This document shows, piece after piece, positions 17,539 to 25,675 of a stretch of DNA of 38,578 nucleotides (position 1 is the first letter of the stretch; the number at the start of each line of letters is the position of its first letter). The notes beneath the pieces were generated by a model. The model was given only the letters and a program-made list of their open reading frames with translations, was not told the DNA's origin and made no database searches. The position numbers were made by a program, and so were the translations under genes. Origin of the DNA: Thermoplasmata archaeon (GTDB lineage: Archaea; Thermoplasmatota; Penumbrarchaeia; JAEHCK01); NCBI GenBank assembly GCA_020696345.1, contig JAEHCK010000031.1, positions 1-38,578 on the forward strand, in the 5' to 3' direction.

Positions 17539-17763
17539 TTATGCACCGCTTTGGCTCTTCTTTTTAGACTTTACGGCATCCCCACCCACGCTAATTATGC
17601 CATCTATGTCATTTAAAGTAATTTTTTTTCTATGTTCAAGTATGATCTTATCCTTTTTTATATCCCAAAGTAATATATCTCCAGGTGAGATCTCAAACTT
17701 GTGCCTGATCAGTGAAGGGATACTGGTAGAGTTGCTATTGGATATTTTAGTTTTACTTAGCAT
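17539..17763 (-). CDS. vapB: AbrB-family antitoxin (VapB-like)
   Basis: A 74-residue protein with a SpoVT/AbrB fold: STSIPSLIRHKFEISPGDILLWDI matches the DNA-binding swapped hairpin, and the C-terminal half (GIISVGGDAVKSKKK) would wrap the toxin. It immediately precedes the PIN-domain gene, forming a VapBC pair. An AT-rich region with a TTACTAAG-type repeat upstream (17791-17830) may hold the promoter and operator. Confidence 0.85.
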   Translation of the reverse strand: MLSKTKISNSNSTSIPSLIRHKFEISPGDILLWDIKKDKIILEHRKKITLNDIDGIISVGGDAVKSKKKSQSGA

Positions 17764-17890
17764 GTAATCATCAATAACTAAATTGCTTTACTAAGTATTT
17801 ATATTTTACTTATTAGCTATAGTTTACTAAGCTTGGGGCGGCCATTAAGTGTTTTCCGTATATTTTCTATCTGATCGAAAAGGTAAAAAC

Positions 17891-17964
17891 GGGCATGAGG
17901 GGATTCGAACCCCTGATACCTGGCTTAGGAGGCCAGTGCCCTATCCAAGCTAGACTACATGCCC
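17891..17964 (-). tRNA. tRNA-Arg (anticodon CCT)
   Basis: The minus strand gives a 74-nt cloverleaf: acceptor GGGCATG/CATGCCC, anticodon arm CTGGC-CTCCTAA-GCCAG with anticodon CCT, and T arm AGGGG-TTCGAAT-CCCCT. CCA is not encoded, as usual in archaea. It would read AGG codons. It lies alone between VapB and a heptamer repeat; tRNA genes are common integration sites, and accessory DNA lies on one side. Confidence 0.95.
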
Positions 17965-18037
17965 AAACAATAAGACGATATACATTTTGAAATATTAAAG
18001 TTTAGTAATTGGTTATATATCACTCCTCAAACACATA

Positions 18038-18112
18038 CTAGTTGCCAGTTGCTAGTTGCCAGTTGCCAGTTGCCAGTTGCCAGTTGCTAGTTGCCAGTTG
18101 CCAGTTGCTAGT
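18038..18112. repeat. Heptamer tandem array (CCAGTTG / CTAGTTG), second copy
   Basis: About ten to eleven units of the 7-bp repeat seen at 8231-8395, again mixing CCAGTTG and CTAGTTG. It lies just upstream of the mosaic repeat block before mptA. Confidence 0.95.
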
Positions 18113-18163
18113 GTGATAAATTTACTCTGACAACTGGAAATTGAAAATTGAAAATCTTATAAG

Positions 18164-18274
18164 TCAAAATGTAAAAGGTAAAATTAACAATTTGTTGTGA
18201 CCCCTTAATTGTAACCCCAGATCCCTAATTACAACTCCCGACTCTCCAGACTCTCGACTCTTTAGACTCTTCGA
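18164..18274. repeat. Mosaic intergenic repeat block
   Basis: Modules in order: a GTCAAAATGTAAAAG unit (18164), a run of GACCCCTTAATTGTAACCCC type sequence (18198-18226), and GACTCTC/GACTCTT units (18238-18270). The same modules in the same order occur at 38175-38300, and the middle module, inverted, at 29948-29998. Function unknown. Confidence 0.65.
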
Positions 18275-18328
18275 ACATCCCAACAGATACTCATAATTAG
18301 AACATCAGATTTATATCATAATAAGTAA

Positions 18329-19237
18329 ATGCCCTCCGCCGGTGGTCGTATTAATTTACCAGACATACAGGCAAAGAAGCTCAATAACAGTTTCAAGCTC
18401 ACGCATGTGGGTATCACTAACGTAAAAAAACCCGTGAATGTACAGCGGCCAGAACGTGTGATCACGCTGAACGTCACTATGGACGTCTTCGTGGACCTTC
18501 CAGCCACTCAAAAGGGCTCGCACATGTCACGGCATGTTGAGGTGATCAACGCGATCGTGGACGAGAGCGTGCGTAAACCAGTACAATCGTTAGAAGTGTT
18601 ATCGGAAGAGATTGCTACAAAACTGCTGGAAAGGCATGAATACGCAAGTAAATCTGAGGTAAATCTATCTTCCGATTATTTCTTGGAGAAACAACTACCC
18701 TCAGGTGTGAAATGCCTGGAAAACTATAAATTACTGGCAATGGCAAAGGCAGTGCGCGGGCAGAAGATCAATACAAAGATGATCGGTGTAGAGGTGGTTG
18801 GTATGAACGCATGTCCGTGTGCCATGGAAACGATACGCGAGTTTTTATTCCACGACCATCCCAAGTGCAAGAATGAGCTTAAGGATGTGCCAATGATCAC
18901 ACATAACCAGCGTAATATTTCTACATTGATGATCGAGGTCCCATCCAATTATTTGATCGAAGCTGATGATCTGATCGCAATAGTCGAAGACTCCATGAGC
19001 TCGCCGACCTTCGAGATCTTAAAGCGTGCAGATGAGGGTAAGGTGGTCTACCAGGCGCATACCAAGCCGAGGTTCGTAGAGGATGTTGTGCGAGAGATAT
19101 TATTGCATATTTTAAAGAAGTACAAAGACCTGCCCGATGATGTGGTTGTAACCGTTCGCTCAGAATCCGAAGAATCGATACATAAGCATAATGCATTTGC
19201 CGAGCGAAAAACCACCTTGGGAGAGTTACGGGAATAG
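18329..19237 (+). CDS. mptA: GTP cyclohydrolase MptA (type IB-like)
   Basis: A 302-residue archaeal GTP cyclohydrolase of the FolE2/MptA family, which makes 7,8-dihydroneopterin 2',3'-cyclic phosphate, the first step towards methanopterin or other pterins. Recognisable segments are LPDIQ at the N-terminus, THVGITNVKKPV, QKGSHMSRH (metal-site region), GMNACPC with the conserved Cys, and THNQRN. Length is usual for the family. A TTTATAT box at 18310-18316 is close to the ATG, so either the real promoter is further upstream or the start differs slightly. It is followed in the same direction by hps-rraA. Confidence 0.92.
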   Translation: MPSAGGRINLPDIQAKKLNNSFKLTHVGITNVKKPVNVQRPERVITLNVTMDVFVDLPATQKGSHMSRHVEVINAIVDESVRKPVQSLEVLSEEIATKLLERHEYASKSEVNLSSDYFLEKQLPSGVKCLENYKLLAMAKAVRGQKINTKMIGVEVVGMNACPCAMETIREFLFHDHPKCKNELKDVPMITHNQRNISTLMIEVPSNYLIEADDLIAIVEDSMSSPTFEILKRADEGKVVYQAHTKPRFVEDVVREILLHILKKYKDLPDDVVVTVRSESEESIHKHNAFAERKTTLGELRE

Positions 19238-19284
19238 ATGGGGATAGAAAATAATTCTTATTTGCCAAAATAAAAATATAAAAC

Positions 19285-19300
19285 CAAAAATATTTAAATA
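19285..19300 (+). promoter_or_regulatory. BRE/TATA promoter for hps-rraA
   Basis: CCAAAAATATTTAAAT is centred about 30 bases before the ATG at 19323, the spacing expected for an archaeal TATA box. A GAGGG Shine-Dalgarno site also lies six bases before the ATG. Confidence 0.5.
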
Positions 19301-19322
19301 TCCAGTGACTTGAGGGTTGTGT

Positions 19323-20621
19323 ATGATGAAAGGGGGACCAATACTTCAAATAGCCTTAGACGTGATAAATCTACACCGTGCACTCCAGATCGCAAAAGAA
19401 GCGGTGGAAGGCGGTGTGGATTGGCTTGAGGTCGGAACACCATTGATAAAAAGTGAAGGCATGGAAGCGATCAGGACATTAAAGAGGGAATTTCCAGATC
19501 ACATGCTGATCGCCGATATGAAAACAATGGATGTTGGTGGTTTCGAAGTGGAAATAGCTTCAAAGGCGGGGGCTAACATAGTCTGTGTCATGGGCATGGC
19601 AGATGACCAGACCATTACTGAAGCGGTTAAAGCGGCCAGAAAATACGGGTCTAAGATCATGGTAGATCTATTGAACGTTCCCGATAAACCCGCACGTGCC
19701 CGGCAGGTGCAAGAATTCGGTGTGGAATATATCTGCACTCATGTCAGCATCGATGCGCAAATGGTGAATAAATCACCCCTTAATGATGTCAAGAGCATAT
19801 CCAAGAATATTAAGATACCAATTGCCGTTGCCGGCGGTCTTAACTCCGAAACCGCATCGAAGGCTGTAAAGGCTGGGGCGGATATCGTCATCGTTGGCGG
19901 TGCGATCAATAAAGCGCCGAAGGTCACAGAAGCTACTAAACAGATCAAGGAAGCATTGAACAAGAAACGGTCGATAAGATCCAATTGGTATCGTAAACAC
20001 GGCGAGGATGAACTGTATGATGGGTTCATGAAGGTCTCAACACCGAACCTAGCCGATGCAATGCATAAGAAAGGTGCAATGATAGGAATTCGACCGTTGA
20101 AGAATGGTTATAAGATGGTTGGCCAGGCAGTTACGGTCCGCAGCGCGGACGGTGATTGGGCAAAACCGGTGGAAGCCATAGACCGTGCCAAGAAAGGTGA
20201 GGTAATAGTGATCAATTCTGGGTCGGGACACACGGCTGTCTGGGGCGAGCTTGCGACCTGGAGCTGTAAGGTCAAGGGTATCGCCGGTGTTGTGGTGGAC
20301 GGTGCGGTGCGTGATACCGATGATATAAAAGAGATGGATGTAGCGGTATTTACGCGTTATGTGGCGCCCAATGCGGGTGAGCCCAAAGGGTTTGGCGAGA
20401 TTGGTGCGGAGATCACATGTGGTGGTATCTGTGTACACGAAGGTGATTGGATCGTGGGGGATGACAGTGGTGTTGTAGTGATACCGAAAAATATTGCGGT
20501 GGAGATCGCCAACCGTGCAATCGATGTGCACGAGCGCGAAAATCGGTTGCGTGAAGAGATCAAGCGCGGCAGCACACTATCGAAGGTGCTCGAACTGAAG
20601 AAATGGGAGAAGATGGGTTAG
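19323..20621 (+). CDS. 3-hexulose-6-phosphate synthase fused to RraA-like domain
   Basis: A fusion of about 432 residues. The N-terminal half (to about 210) is a hexulose-6-phosphate synthase of the OMP-decarboxylase TIM-barrel family, with the DxKxxD signature (IADMKTMD), THVS and phosphate-binding AGGLN and VGGAI. It joins formaldehyde and ribulose 5-phosphate, or runs in reverse to make ribulose 5-phosphate in archaea lacking the oxidative pentose pathway. The C-terminal half is RraA-like (VINSGSG, VVDGAVRDTDDI, GDDSGVVVIP), a fold covering aldolases and decarboxylases of oxo-acids and an RNase E regulator. The more familiar fusion partner is hexulose-phosphate isomerase; here the function of the RraA half is unknown. 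Start chosen for GAGGG at six bases. Confidence 0.9.
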   Translation: MMKGGPILQIALDVINLHRALQIAKEAVEGGVDWLEVGTPLIKSEGMEAIRTLKREFPDHMLIADMKTMDVGGFEVEIASKAGANIVCVMGMADDQTITEAVKAARKYGSKIMVDLLNVPDKPARARQVQEFGVEYICTHVSIDAQMVNKSPLNDVKSISKNIKIPIAVAGGLNSETASKAVKAGADIVIVGGAINKAPKVTEATKQIKEALNKKRSIRSNWYRKHGEDELYDGFMKVSTPNLADAMHKKGAMIGIRPLKNGYKMVGQAVTVRSADGDWAKPVEAIDRAKKGEVIVINSGSGHTAVWGELATWSCKVKGIAGVVVDGAVRDTDDIKEMDVAVFTRYVAPNAGEPKGFGEIGAEITCGGICVHEGDWIVGDDSGVVVIPKNIAVEIANRAIDVHERENRLREEIKRGSTLSKVLELKKWEKMG

Positions 20622-20639
20622 AGATCTGTTCGACGTGTC

Positions 20640-20863
20640 GATTAATTATTAGGATGTTCTATTTTGTGATTAATTGTTGGGATGTTCTATTTTGTGATTA
20701 ATTGTTGGGATGTTCTATTTTGTGATTATTTGTTAGGATGTTCTATATTTCGATTAATTACTAGGATGTTGGAAGTATCGTTTGATTATTAGGATGTTGA
20801 ACGTTACGCTTATTTGTTAAGATGTTGGATATTTCGATTTTTTATCAATATGTTTGATTTATT
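20640..20863. repeat. Array of eight contiguous 28-bp units, left arm
   Basis: Eight units start every 28 bases exactly (20640, 20668, 20696, 20724, 20752, 20780, 20808, 20836). Units 2 and 3 are identical; divergence increases to the right. The best-kept core is GGATGTT, usually in GGATGTTCTAT. No spacers separate the units, so this is not CRISPR. The core is the reverse complement of the core in the array at 20880-21745, so the two form one long inverted repeat. Confidence 0.9.
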
Positions 20864-20908
20864 ATTGTTAATTCATTTATGCATCCTGCCATCCCATCGA
20901 CACATATA

Positions 20909-21598
20909 GTCGAGTAGCGCGGGGGAATTTCACCCCCACGCCCTCACAGAACCGGACGTGAACCTCTCGATTCATCCGGCTCTTATTGTCCTGTCGTTTA
21001 TATTCAGTTACTTACCTTTTATAGGCTTCTCCAATTACTTTCTTGGAGATGCTAAACGACTTTATCTTACTCATTTGGTTCCTTCCAATATGTGTATATT
21101 GCTTGGTTGACCAACCAATAAGACTGGACAATACAACCCCTTGGCTTCCTTTCCATTACAGAAAGTTCATTGCTACTACGAGTTGTTCCGCCCCTGTGCC
21201 CTGCATCGGTACTCAGACTCTTGTGGGGCTTCCACTTGAGTTTCTCCCTTAACATCAGGGCGACAGGTTCCCACGTTCTACGCAAGAGCCCAGTCCAAGT
21301 TCACGCCACCTTTATGCCGGACGCCGTCCAGACAGTAAACAGGTATCTTCTGAACTTATCCTAGAATTGGATGTGAACTCTAGTTTTGACGTCATCATTA
21401 GATACTTTCGACACCTCGTCAGTGGTTCATTTACATTCGTCTCCTTGGACTACATCTGACACGGTTATTGCCATGCCTTTTCCTCAACGCTCACCACAAT
21501 GGCTCTTGACCAATGCAGCTTGAGGTGATTTGAAGCCTGCTCCTGCAAACCGGCTCCGAGGGGTCTGCCCTCATCTCTTGTACAGCTTCGTGGCACAC
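20909..21598 (-). mobile_element. ORF-less group II intron (about 690 nt)
   Basis: Read on the minus strand, the element starts GTGTG at 21598, matching the GUGYG 5' consensus. It ends with a 34-nt domain V (20949-20982) and a domain VI hairpin with a bulged A eight bases or so from the 3' end, in CTACTCGAC. No reverse transcriptase or maturase ORF lies within; short ORFs there are shadows of the structured RNA. The 5' exon ends in GGATGT. ACATCC, its exact complement, sits in a seven-base loop on an eight-pair stem (CTAGAGTT/AATTCTAG, 21361-21383), about 225 nt into the intron, where EBS1 is expected. The intron has therefore inserted into, and should recognise, the 28-bp repeat. Movement would need a maturase supplied in trans. 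Confidence 0.88.
20949..20982 (-). ncRNA. Group II intron domain V
   Basis: The minus strand reads GAGCCGGATG at one side and CGTCCGGTTC at the other around a GAGA-type tetraloop, 34 nt in total, the size and shape of the catalytic hairpin, with the AGC-type triad as AGCC near the 5' side. It is followed after a few bases by domain VI. Confidence 0.9.
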
Positions 21599-21799
21599 AC
21601 ATCCTGACATCTCAACGACATATAGAACATCCTGACATCTCAACGACATATAGAACATCCTGACATCCTATCGACATATAGAACATCTTGAAATCTCAAC
21701 GACATATAGAACATCCTGACATCTCTTCGACATATCCAACATTTGATCAACAATAATATTAATTAAACATTTAACCCAATACCTCCAAGGCGATACATT

Positions 21800-22357
21800 A
21801 TGGATCAAGATAAGTTATTAGAATTATTTCATTCATCAGGCAAGCTTAAAACCACGGCACGTGCAGGCTGGCTACGTGCAGGCGTGCCCGAGATCGACGC
21901 AGAATCGGTTGCAGAGCATACGTTCAGGACGGCATTTATTGCAATGATACTTGGTGACTTATTGAAGCTGGACACCGGCAAAATATTGAAGCTGGCATTG
22001 CTCCATGACCTGGCCGAGGCCGTGATCGGCGATATTACCCCGCATGATGATATAACGGTTCAGGAGAAATTGAAAAATGAGGAAAATGCCATAAAGGATA
22101 TGTTCAAAGGCATGTCGAAGGGTGACGAGTATATTGCATTGTGGCAGGAATACTCATTACAAAGAACTGAAGAAGCTAAACTAGTAAGATGCATAGATAA
22201 GTTCGAGATGGCGCTGCAGGCAAGTGAGTACCAAACCACATTTCCCGATAAAGATTTTAATGAGTTCTTTGCAGATGTAGAGATGCAAATGACCTTTAAC
22301 GAAGTTCAAACACTGTTTGAAGCGATCAAAAAAACAGTTTCGGAAAAGAAGCGGTAG
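21800..22357 (+). CDS. HD-domain phosphohydrolase (YfbR / HDDC2-like 5'-deoxynucleotidase)
   Basis: A 185-residue HD-domain protein. The metal ligands are seen in SVAEHTFR, LLHDLAEAVIGD (the HD pair followed by the ExxxGD typical of this subfamily), and VRCIDKFEMALQA. Bacterial and eukaryotic relatives dephosphorylate deoxynucleoside 5'-monophosphates. The dCTP-deaminase-like gene lies next in the same direction, which fits a role in deoxynucleotide balance. AAGGCGAT lies about eight bases before the ATG. Confidence 0.88.
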   Translation: MDQDKLLELFHSSGKLKTTARAGWLRAGVPEIDAESVAEHTFRTAFIAMILGDLLKLDTGKILKLALLHDLAEAVIGDITPHDDITVQEKLKNEENAIKDMFKGMSKGDEYIALWQEYSLQRTEEAKLVRCIDKFEMALQASEYQTTFPDKDFNEFFADVEMQMTFNEVQTLFEAIKKTVSEKKR

Positions 22358-22844
22358 TGTACGTAATTATTATAACATCTATTATAACTGCACTTTTGCG
22401 TTTTGATTTGGATGTATGTTGTTAAACAGTAATCGAGATGGATTAACGATGAACCGTAGTCAAGATGAATTGATAATGAATCGTGGTCGAACTGAATTGA
22501 TGCTGGAATGTAATCTTAAAATATTATTGTTGTATTGAAATCTTAGAGAATTTTTCGACCCAAAATATCATATTCTTTAAAATTAAAAGTGATTATTATT
22601 TTTGGATTTCGAACTTGGGATCTTACCCACCACCCCCACCAAATGATTGTAAACGATAATTCATTGAAGTGGTCTCCAAACGATTCCAAACAATCATTAC
22701 TTGAAGTGGTCACCCCTCCCCCAGTGGTTCACATTAGAAATCCATCGGAACGGTCAATGAATAAGTCCCTCATTACAACCTCGATCACAACCTCAACAGA
22801 AAATACTATTACCCCTCGATCTATTCCGGGTTTAGGCTGTTTTT
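22358..22844. other. Intergenic region containing a dispersed repeat
   Basis: No gene is supported in these 487 bases. 22653-22727 is an inverted copy of 38094-38165, matching over most of about 75 bases (for example GAAGTGGTC and ACGATTCCAA segments shared). The rest is AT-rich with a loose GATGAAC/GAATTGAT repetition near 22436-22500. A frame through it (22589-22879) looks coding only because of the repeat. Confidence 0.6.
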
Positions 22845-23330
22845 ATGAGCATATTGTCCGATCAAGATATCATAGATAAGATCCTGAAAAAGAAGCTCAC
22901 TATCGAGCCGTTCTCTGAGAAAAACCTGACTCCAAACGGTTATGACCTGACCATTGCGGAGATCTATCTTGAGGAAGGTGAGGCCCGGATAAAGACCGGT
23001 ACCGCAGACATCCCGTCACAGACCTGGTTCGCAGTGAGCACACTCGAATATATCAAACTCGGCGGCGAACTCACCGCCCAGCTCTGGCTGCGCACCTCGC
23101 ATGCACGTAAGGGCATACTCGCCACGTTCGGCAAGATCGATGCGGGCTTTGAGGGGACACTCACATTCTCGGCATTTAACGCATCGAAAGGTACGGTTCC
23201 ACTTGAAATAGGTAACACATTCGCGCAATTGGTCCTGGAACAGATGAAATCCATACCGCGGAAGCTCTACGAACAACGCAGCGGCACGTACCAAGGCCAG
23301 CGCGGGGTCACATTGGATCGGTACAAGTAA
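22845..23330 (+). CDS. dCTP deaminase / dUTPase family protein
   Basis: A 161-residue trimeric-type dCTP deaminase-family protein: SDQDIIDKI at the N-terminus, NGYDLTI, WLRTSHARKGI (for the nucleotide-binding Arg/Ser), IDAGFEG, and the C-terminal YQGQRG. At the place where bacterial dCTP deaminases have their catalytic Glu (LEFYN), this protein has LTFSAFN, so Glu appears to be missing. It may be a dUTPase-like or otherwise changed member; a nearby HD phosphohydrolase fits deoxynucleotide metabolism either way. Length is slightly short for the family. No strong ribosome site is seen. Confidence 0.8.
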   Translation: MSILSDQDIIDKILKKKLTIEPFSEKNLTPNGYDLTIAEIYLEEGEARIKTGTADIPSQTWFAVSTLEYIKLGGELTAQLWLRTSHARKGILATFGKIDAGFEGTLTFSAFNASKGTVPLEIGNTFAQLVLEQMKSIPRKLYEQRSGTYQGQRGVTLDRYK

Positions 23331-23726
23331 AGTTTTTATGTATATTCTCCGAATTTGTGCATAATTTTTATTATTTGAATAATTAATTATGAATGAAGAA
23401 CTTAATGATTTTGTGTTGAGTGAAGTTTGAGGTGTGTGTACGCTCCCTACGGTCGCTTGAGGTGTGAAGGGAGCATAAAAATTGATGAGGATATAGGAAA
23501 TTGTAGGTTGGAGGTTGGGAAGTGCAAAATAAATTCAAAATTTTAAAATTTCAAAGTTACAATTTGACATTTCCAATTCCCCAAGCATTAAATCAACTTG
23601 CTCTGTTCTTCCTCCAAACCACAAGCGTTTTACAATAAAATTACATTATAGCATACACACACTTCAAGCGTTTTATTGCAATATTAAATTGTAGCGTTCT
23701 AATCCATCATACAAACTATAAAAGAT
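23331..23726. other. Intergenic region with one clear hairpin
   Basis: No gene is seen between the convergent dCTP-deaminase-like and pheT genes. GCTCCCT near 23441 pairs with AGGGAGC near 23468, and a GAGGTGTG word is repeated on both sides of the left stem (23431 and 23459). The rest is AT-rich. The hairpin could terminate the plus-strand gene. Confidence 0.5.
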
Positions 23727-25388
23727 CTACATGAAACCATCCAAATATAGTTCGAATACGGTGACCGGATAACCCAGGTCAAACGCGGTGATGGTCTTCG
23801 GATGAAGCTCGCCGAAATATCCGATCTCCACCTCAGGGTCATGATCATGGGCGATAATGCTCACACACCTGCCATCTATAAACCCCGGATGGCTCTTCGA
23901 ACGCAGTATGATCTTTCTATTACCCGCTATCTTTTGTAGAATATTTTCCACGATTGACTTGATCTCCGTGAAATTGGTCTTTGCATGTGTTATCGCCCCG
24001 GCCAGGACACGTTGGTTCTTCAAGGTGTCGCCAGGCACCACATCGCCAAGCTCGAATATTTGCTGCGGCAGGTCGCGGTGCTTGTTATTCCGCAGTGTCG
24101 TTAACAACGACGGCAGCAGGCTCACGCGTAGGATCGAGAACTCTTCGGTGCGCGGGTTTTTGATCGTCACATGAGGTATTAAATCCTTGTCAAGTCCGAA
24201 TAATTCGAATTGTTCTTCCAGGTTTGACAATGACAGTGTCATGATCTCGTTGAACGATAACCCGATCATGAAGGTACGCAGCTGCTCGCAGAACCATTCA
24301 AGCTTCCGCACCTTGCCGAAGGTCAACGACTTTGGCAGCTCCGGGGTAAAATTCTCATAGCCAACACCGATCGCAACATCTTCCACAAGGTCGATGGGGT
24401 GAAGTATATCCGAGCGATAGGCGGGGATATTGACATCTATATCCTTGTCACCCCCACTCGCCGCACCATAACCCATCTTGGCCAAATAGCCGATGATCTC
24501 ATCGCATGTGAAATTGCTGGCAAGCATTTTATTGGTATAGTCGATCGATAGTTTTTTCACTGTGGGTTTGAGGTCGGGGGTAATAATGGTTTTATCCGGG
24601 TACTCGACGGAAACGGTCTCTATATCGCCTCCGCGCTCCGCCAATAATGCTGCAATAATGTTCAATGCGGTTATACATCCATTGAGATCCAACCCTGTTA
24701 TGTCCAAGAATATATTGGATGTGTTTTCGGTAACCGTAGTGGCAATGCCGTTTATTATGGGCGGGAACGATACGACCTCATGGTTTACATCGGTGATGAT
24801 CGGGTAGCGGTCAGCACCCTCAAGGATCCATGCATATTCGATTCCTTTATCGTGCTTGCGCAGGATCTCTTCCATATCCAAATAGTCGTTCATTCCAAGA
24901 GGGATGAATTGTACGCTCTCCGGGTCAACCGCCTTGTAAGTGAACGGCGGCTTGACATTATCAAAATCGTGTATGCCAATTGAAACCTTCTTGCGTTTAC
25001 GGCCAAGAGTTAAATGCAGTTTCTCCTGCACGTCCATAATGCTTTTTACGAACGGGTCGGTGAAGACCACGTTTCGTACCAGACCGCTCACGATCCAGGG
25101 CCGGACATCGGAGACGCTCCGATCGACTATCAATTTCACATCAGAATGGCCAACAGCGTACTCCTGCAGACCCGGTTTATGGCCCAGGAATGCGCGCATG
25201 GCGCGTGCCACGCCTTCAACAGAATATAGGTCAGGTCTATCGGGGAAGAATTCGATATTGATCTCATCACCATCGATACGGTCGACATCGGCGCCGATCA
25301 TGGGCACCGCCTCGATGAATTCCTCTTGAGTTATGTCTGCACCTAACAGATCCTTGAAATCGTTGAAATTTATGGAGATTACCGGCAT
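23727..25388 (-). CDS. pheT: Phenylalanyl-tRNA synthetase beta subunit, archaeal type
   Basis: A 553-residue beta subunit of the archaeal/eukaryotic short form, which lacks the N-terminal tRNA-binding and C-terminal anticodon-binding domains of the bacterial form. It starts MPVISINFNDFKDLLG, followed by the B3/4 domain (editing region), the B5 DNA-binding-like domain (near 270-340) and a catalytic-like core with GVGYENF, SFNEIMTLSLSN and NPRTEEFSILRVSLLPSLL. No alpha subunit gene lies in the window. It is transcribed alone on the minus strand; upstream DNA is a repeat block. Confidence 0.95.
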   Translation of the reverse strand: MPVISINFNDFKDLLGADITQEEFIEAVPMIGADVDRIDGDEINIEFFPDRPDLYSVEGVARAMRAFLGHKPGLQEYAVGHSDVKLIVDRSVSDVRPWIVSGLVRNVVFTDPFVKSIMDVQEKLHLTLGRKRKKVSIGIHDFDNVKPPFTYKAVDPESVQFIPLGMNDYLDMEEILRKHDKGIEYAWILEGADRYPIITDVNHEVVSFPPIINGIATTVTENTSNIFLDITGLDLNGCITALNIIAALLAERGGDIETVSVEYPDKTIITPDLKPTVKKLSIDYTNKMLASNFTCDEIIGYLAKMGYGAASGGDKDIDVNIPAYRSDILHPIDLVEDVAIGVGYENFTPELPKSLTFGKVRKLEWFCEQLRTFMIGLSFNEIMTLSLSNLEEQFELFGLDKDLIPHVTIKNPRTEEFSILRVSLLPSLLTTLRNNKHRDLPQQIFELGDVVPGDTLKNQRVLAGAITHAKTNFTEIKSIVENILQKIAGNRKIILRSKSHPGFIDGRCVSIIAHDHDPEVEIGYFGELHPKTITAFDLGYPVTVFELYLDGFM

Positions 25389-25479
25389 GGCATATCACAT
25401 CTGGTTTGAACATGATCTTGATCATGAAATGCATTGCCGGTATATTTTTGTTGCGGGTGTGGTGTAACAGGTAAAAGAC

Positions 25480-25630
25480 CCCAAAACCGGCGACCGAAAA
25501 CACAAGAGCAACCGCGAATCCAAGGATGCGGTACCGAAGGAGCCCCTCACCCCTAAATGCACGAGGCCGTGCTCGAAGCCGCCAAAGATATAAGCACTTA
25601 CTCGATGAGGTGGAGCTGGGGGTATTGGAG
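25480..25630. repeat. Long intergenic repeat R1 (pairs with 26979-27135)
   Basis: About 150 bases align with 26979-27135 at high identity, including CCGCGAATCCAA, GAAGGAGCCCC, GGCCGTGCTCGAAGCCGCC and GCTGGGGGTATT segments. No intact frame is shared in a convincing way. A weaker partial match occurs near 30318-30402. It may be a decayed mobile element or an unknown RNA. Confidence 0.7.
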
Positions 25631-25633
25631 ACA

Positions 25634-25675
25634 CACAAAAATAAGAATAAATCAATAAATCAATTTATTTTTGTG
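25634..25675. repeat. Perfect 11-bp stem hairpin
   Basis: CACAAAAATAA (25634-25644) pairs with TTATTTTTGTG (25665-25675). The stem matches the first hairpin of the element at 12805-12844. A GAGTC-rich block (25677-25732) follows directly. Confidence 0.7.

Larger units (their letters stand above)
20880..21745. repeat. 28-bp unit array, right arm, interrupted by a group II intron
   Basis: One unit (20880-20909, with a 2-bp insertion) precedes the intron, and units continue after it at about 21599, 21626, 21654, 21682 and 21710 with a decayed end after 21738. The core is TAGAACATCC, the inverse of the left-arm core. Removing 20909-21598 nearly restores the 28-bp phase (one base short), which fixes the intron boundaries. 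Confidence 0.85.

Noticed and set aside
20049-20531. Minus-strand ORF of 160 residues opposite the RraA domain
   Set aside because: It is a shadow frame of the well-supported fusion gene.
21043-21364. Short ORFs within the group II intron
   Set aside because: They lie in the structured RNA region, carry no reverse-transcriptase or maturase motifs, and are explained as chance frames.
20640-21745. Possible CRISPR array
   Set aside because: The 28-bp units are directly contiguous with no unique spacers, and no cas genes are present.
22589-22879. ORF of 96 residues before the dCTP-deaminase-like gene
   Set aside because: Similar frame text appears at 38094-38156 only because of the dispersed DNA repeat; no ribosome site and no domain.
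25267-25655. Minus-strand ORFs upstream of pheT
   Set aside because: They run through repeat R1 and overlap the pheT N-terminus; composition and the second copy argue for non-coding repeat.
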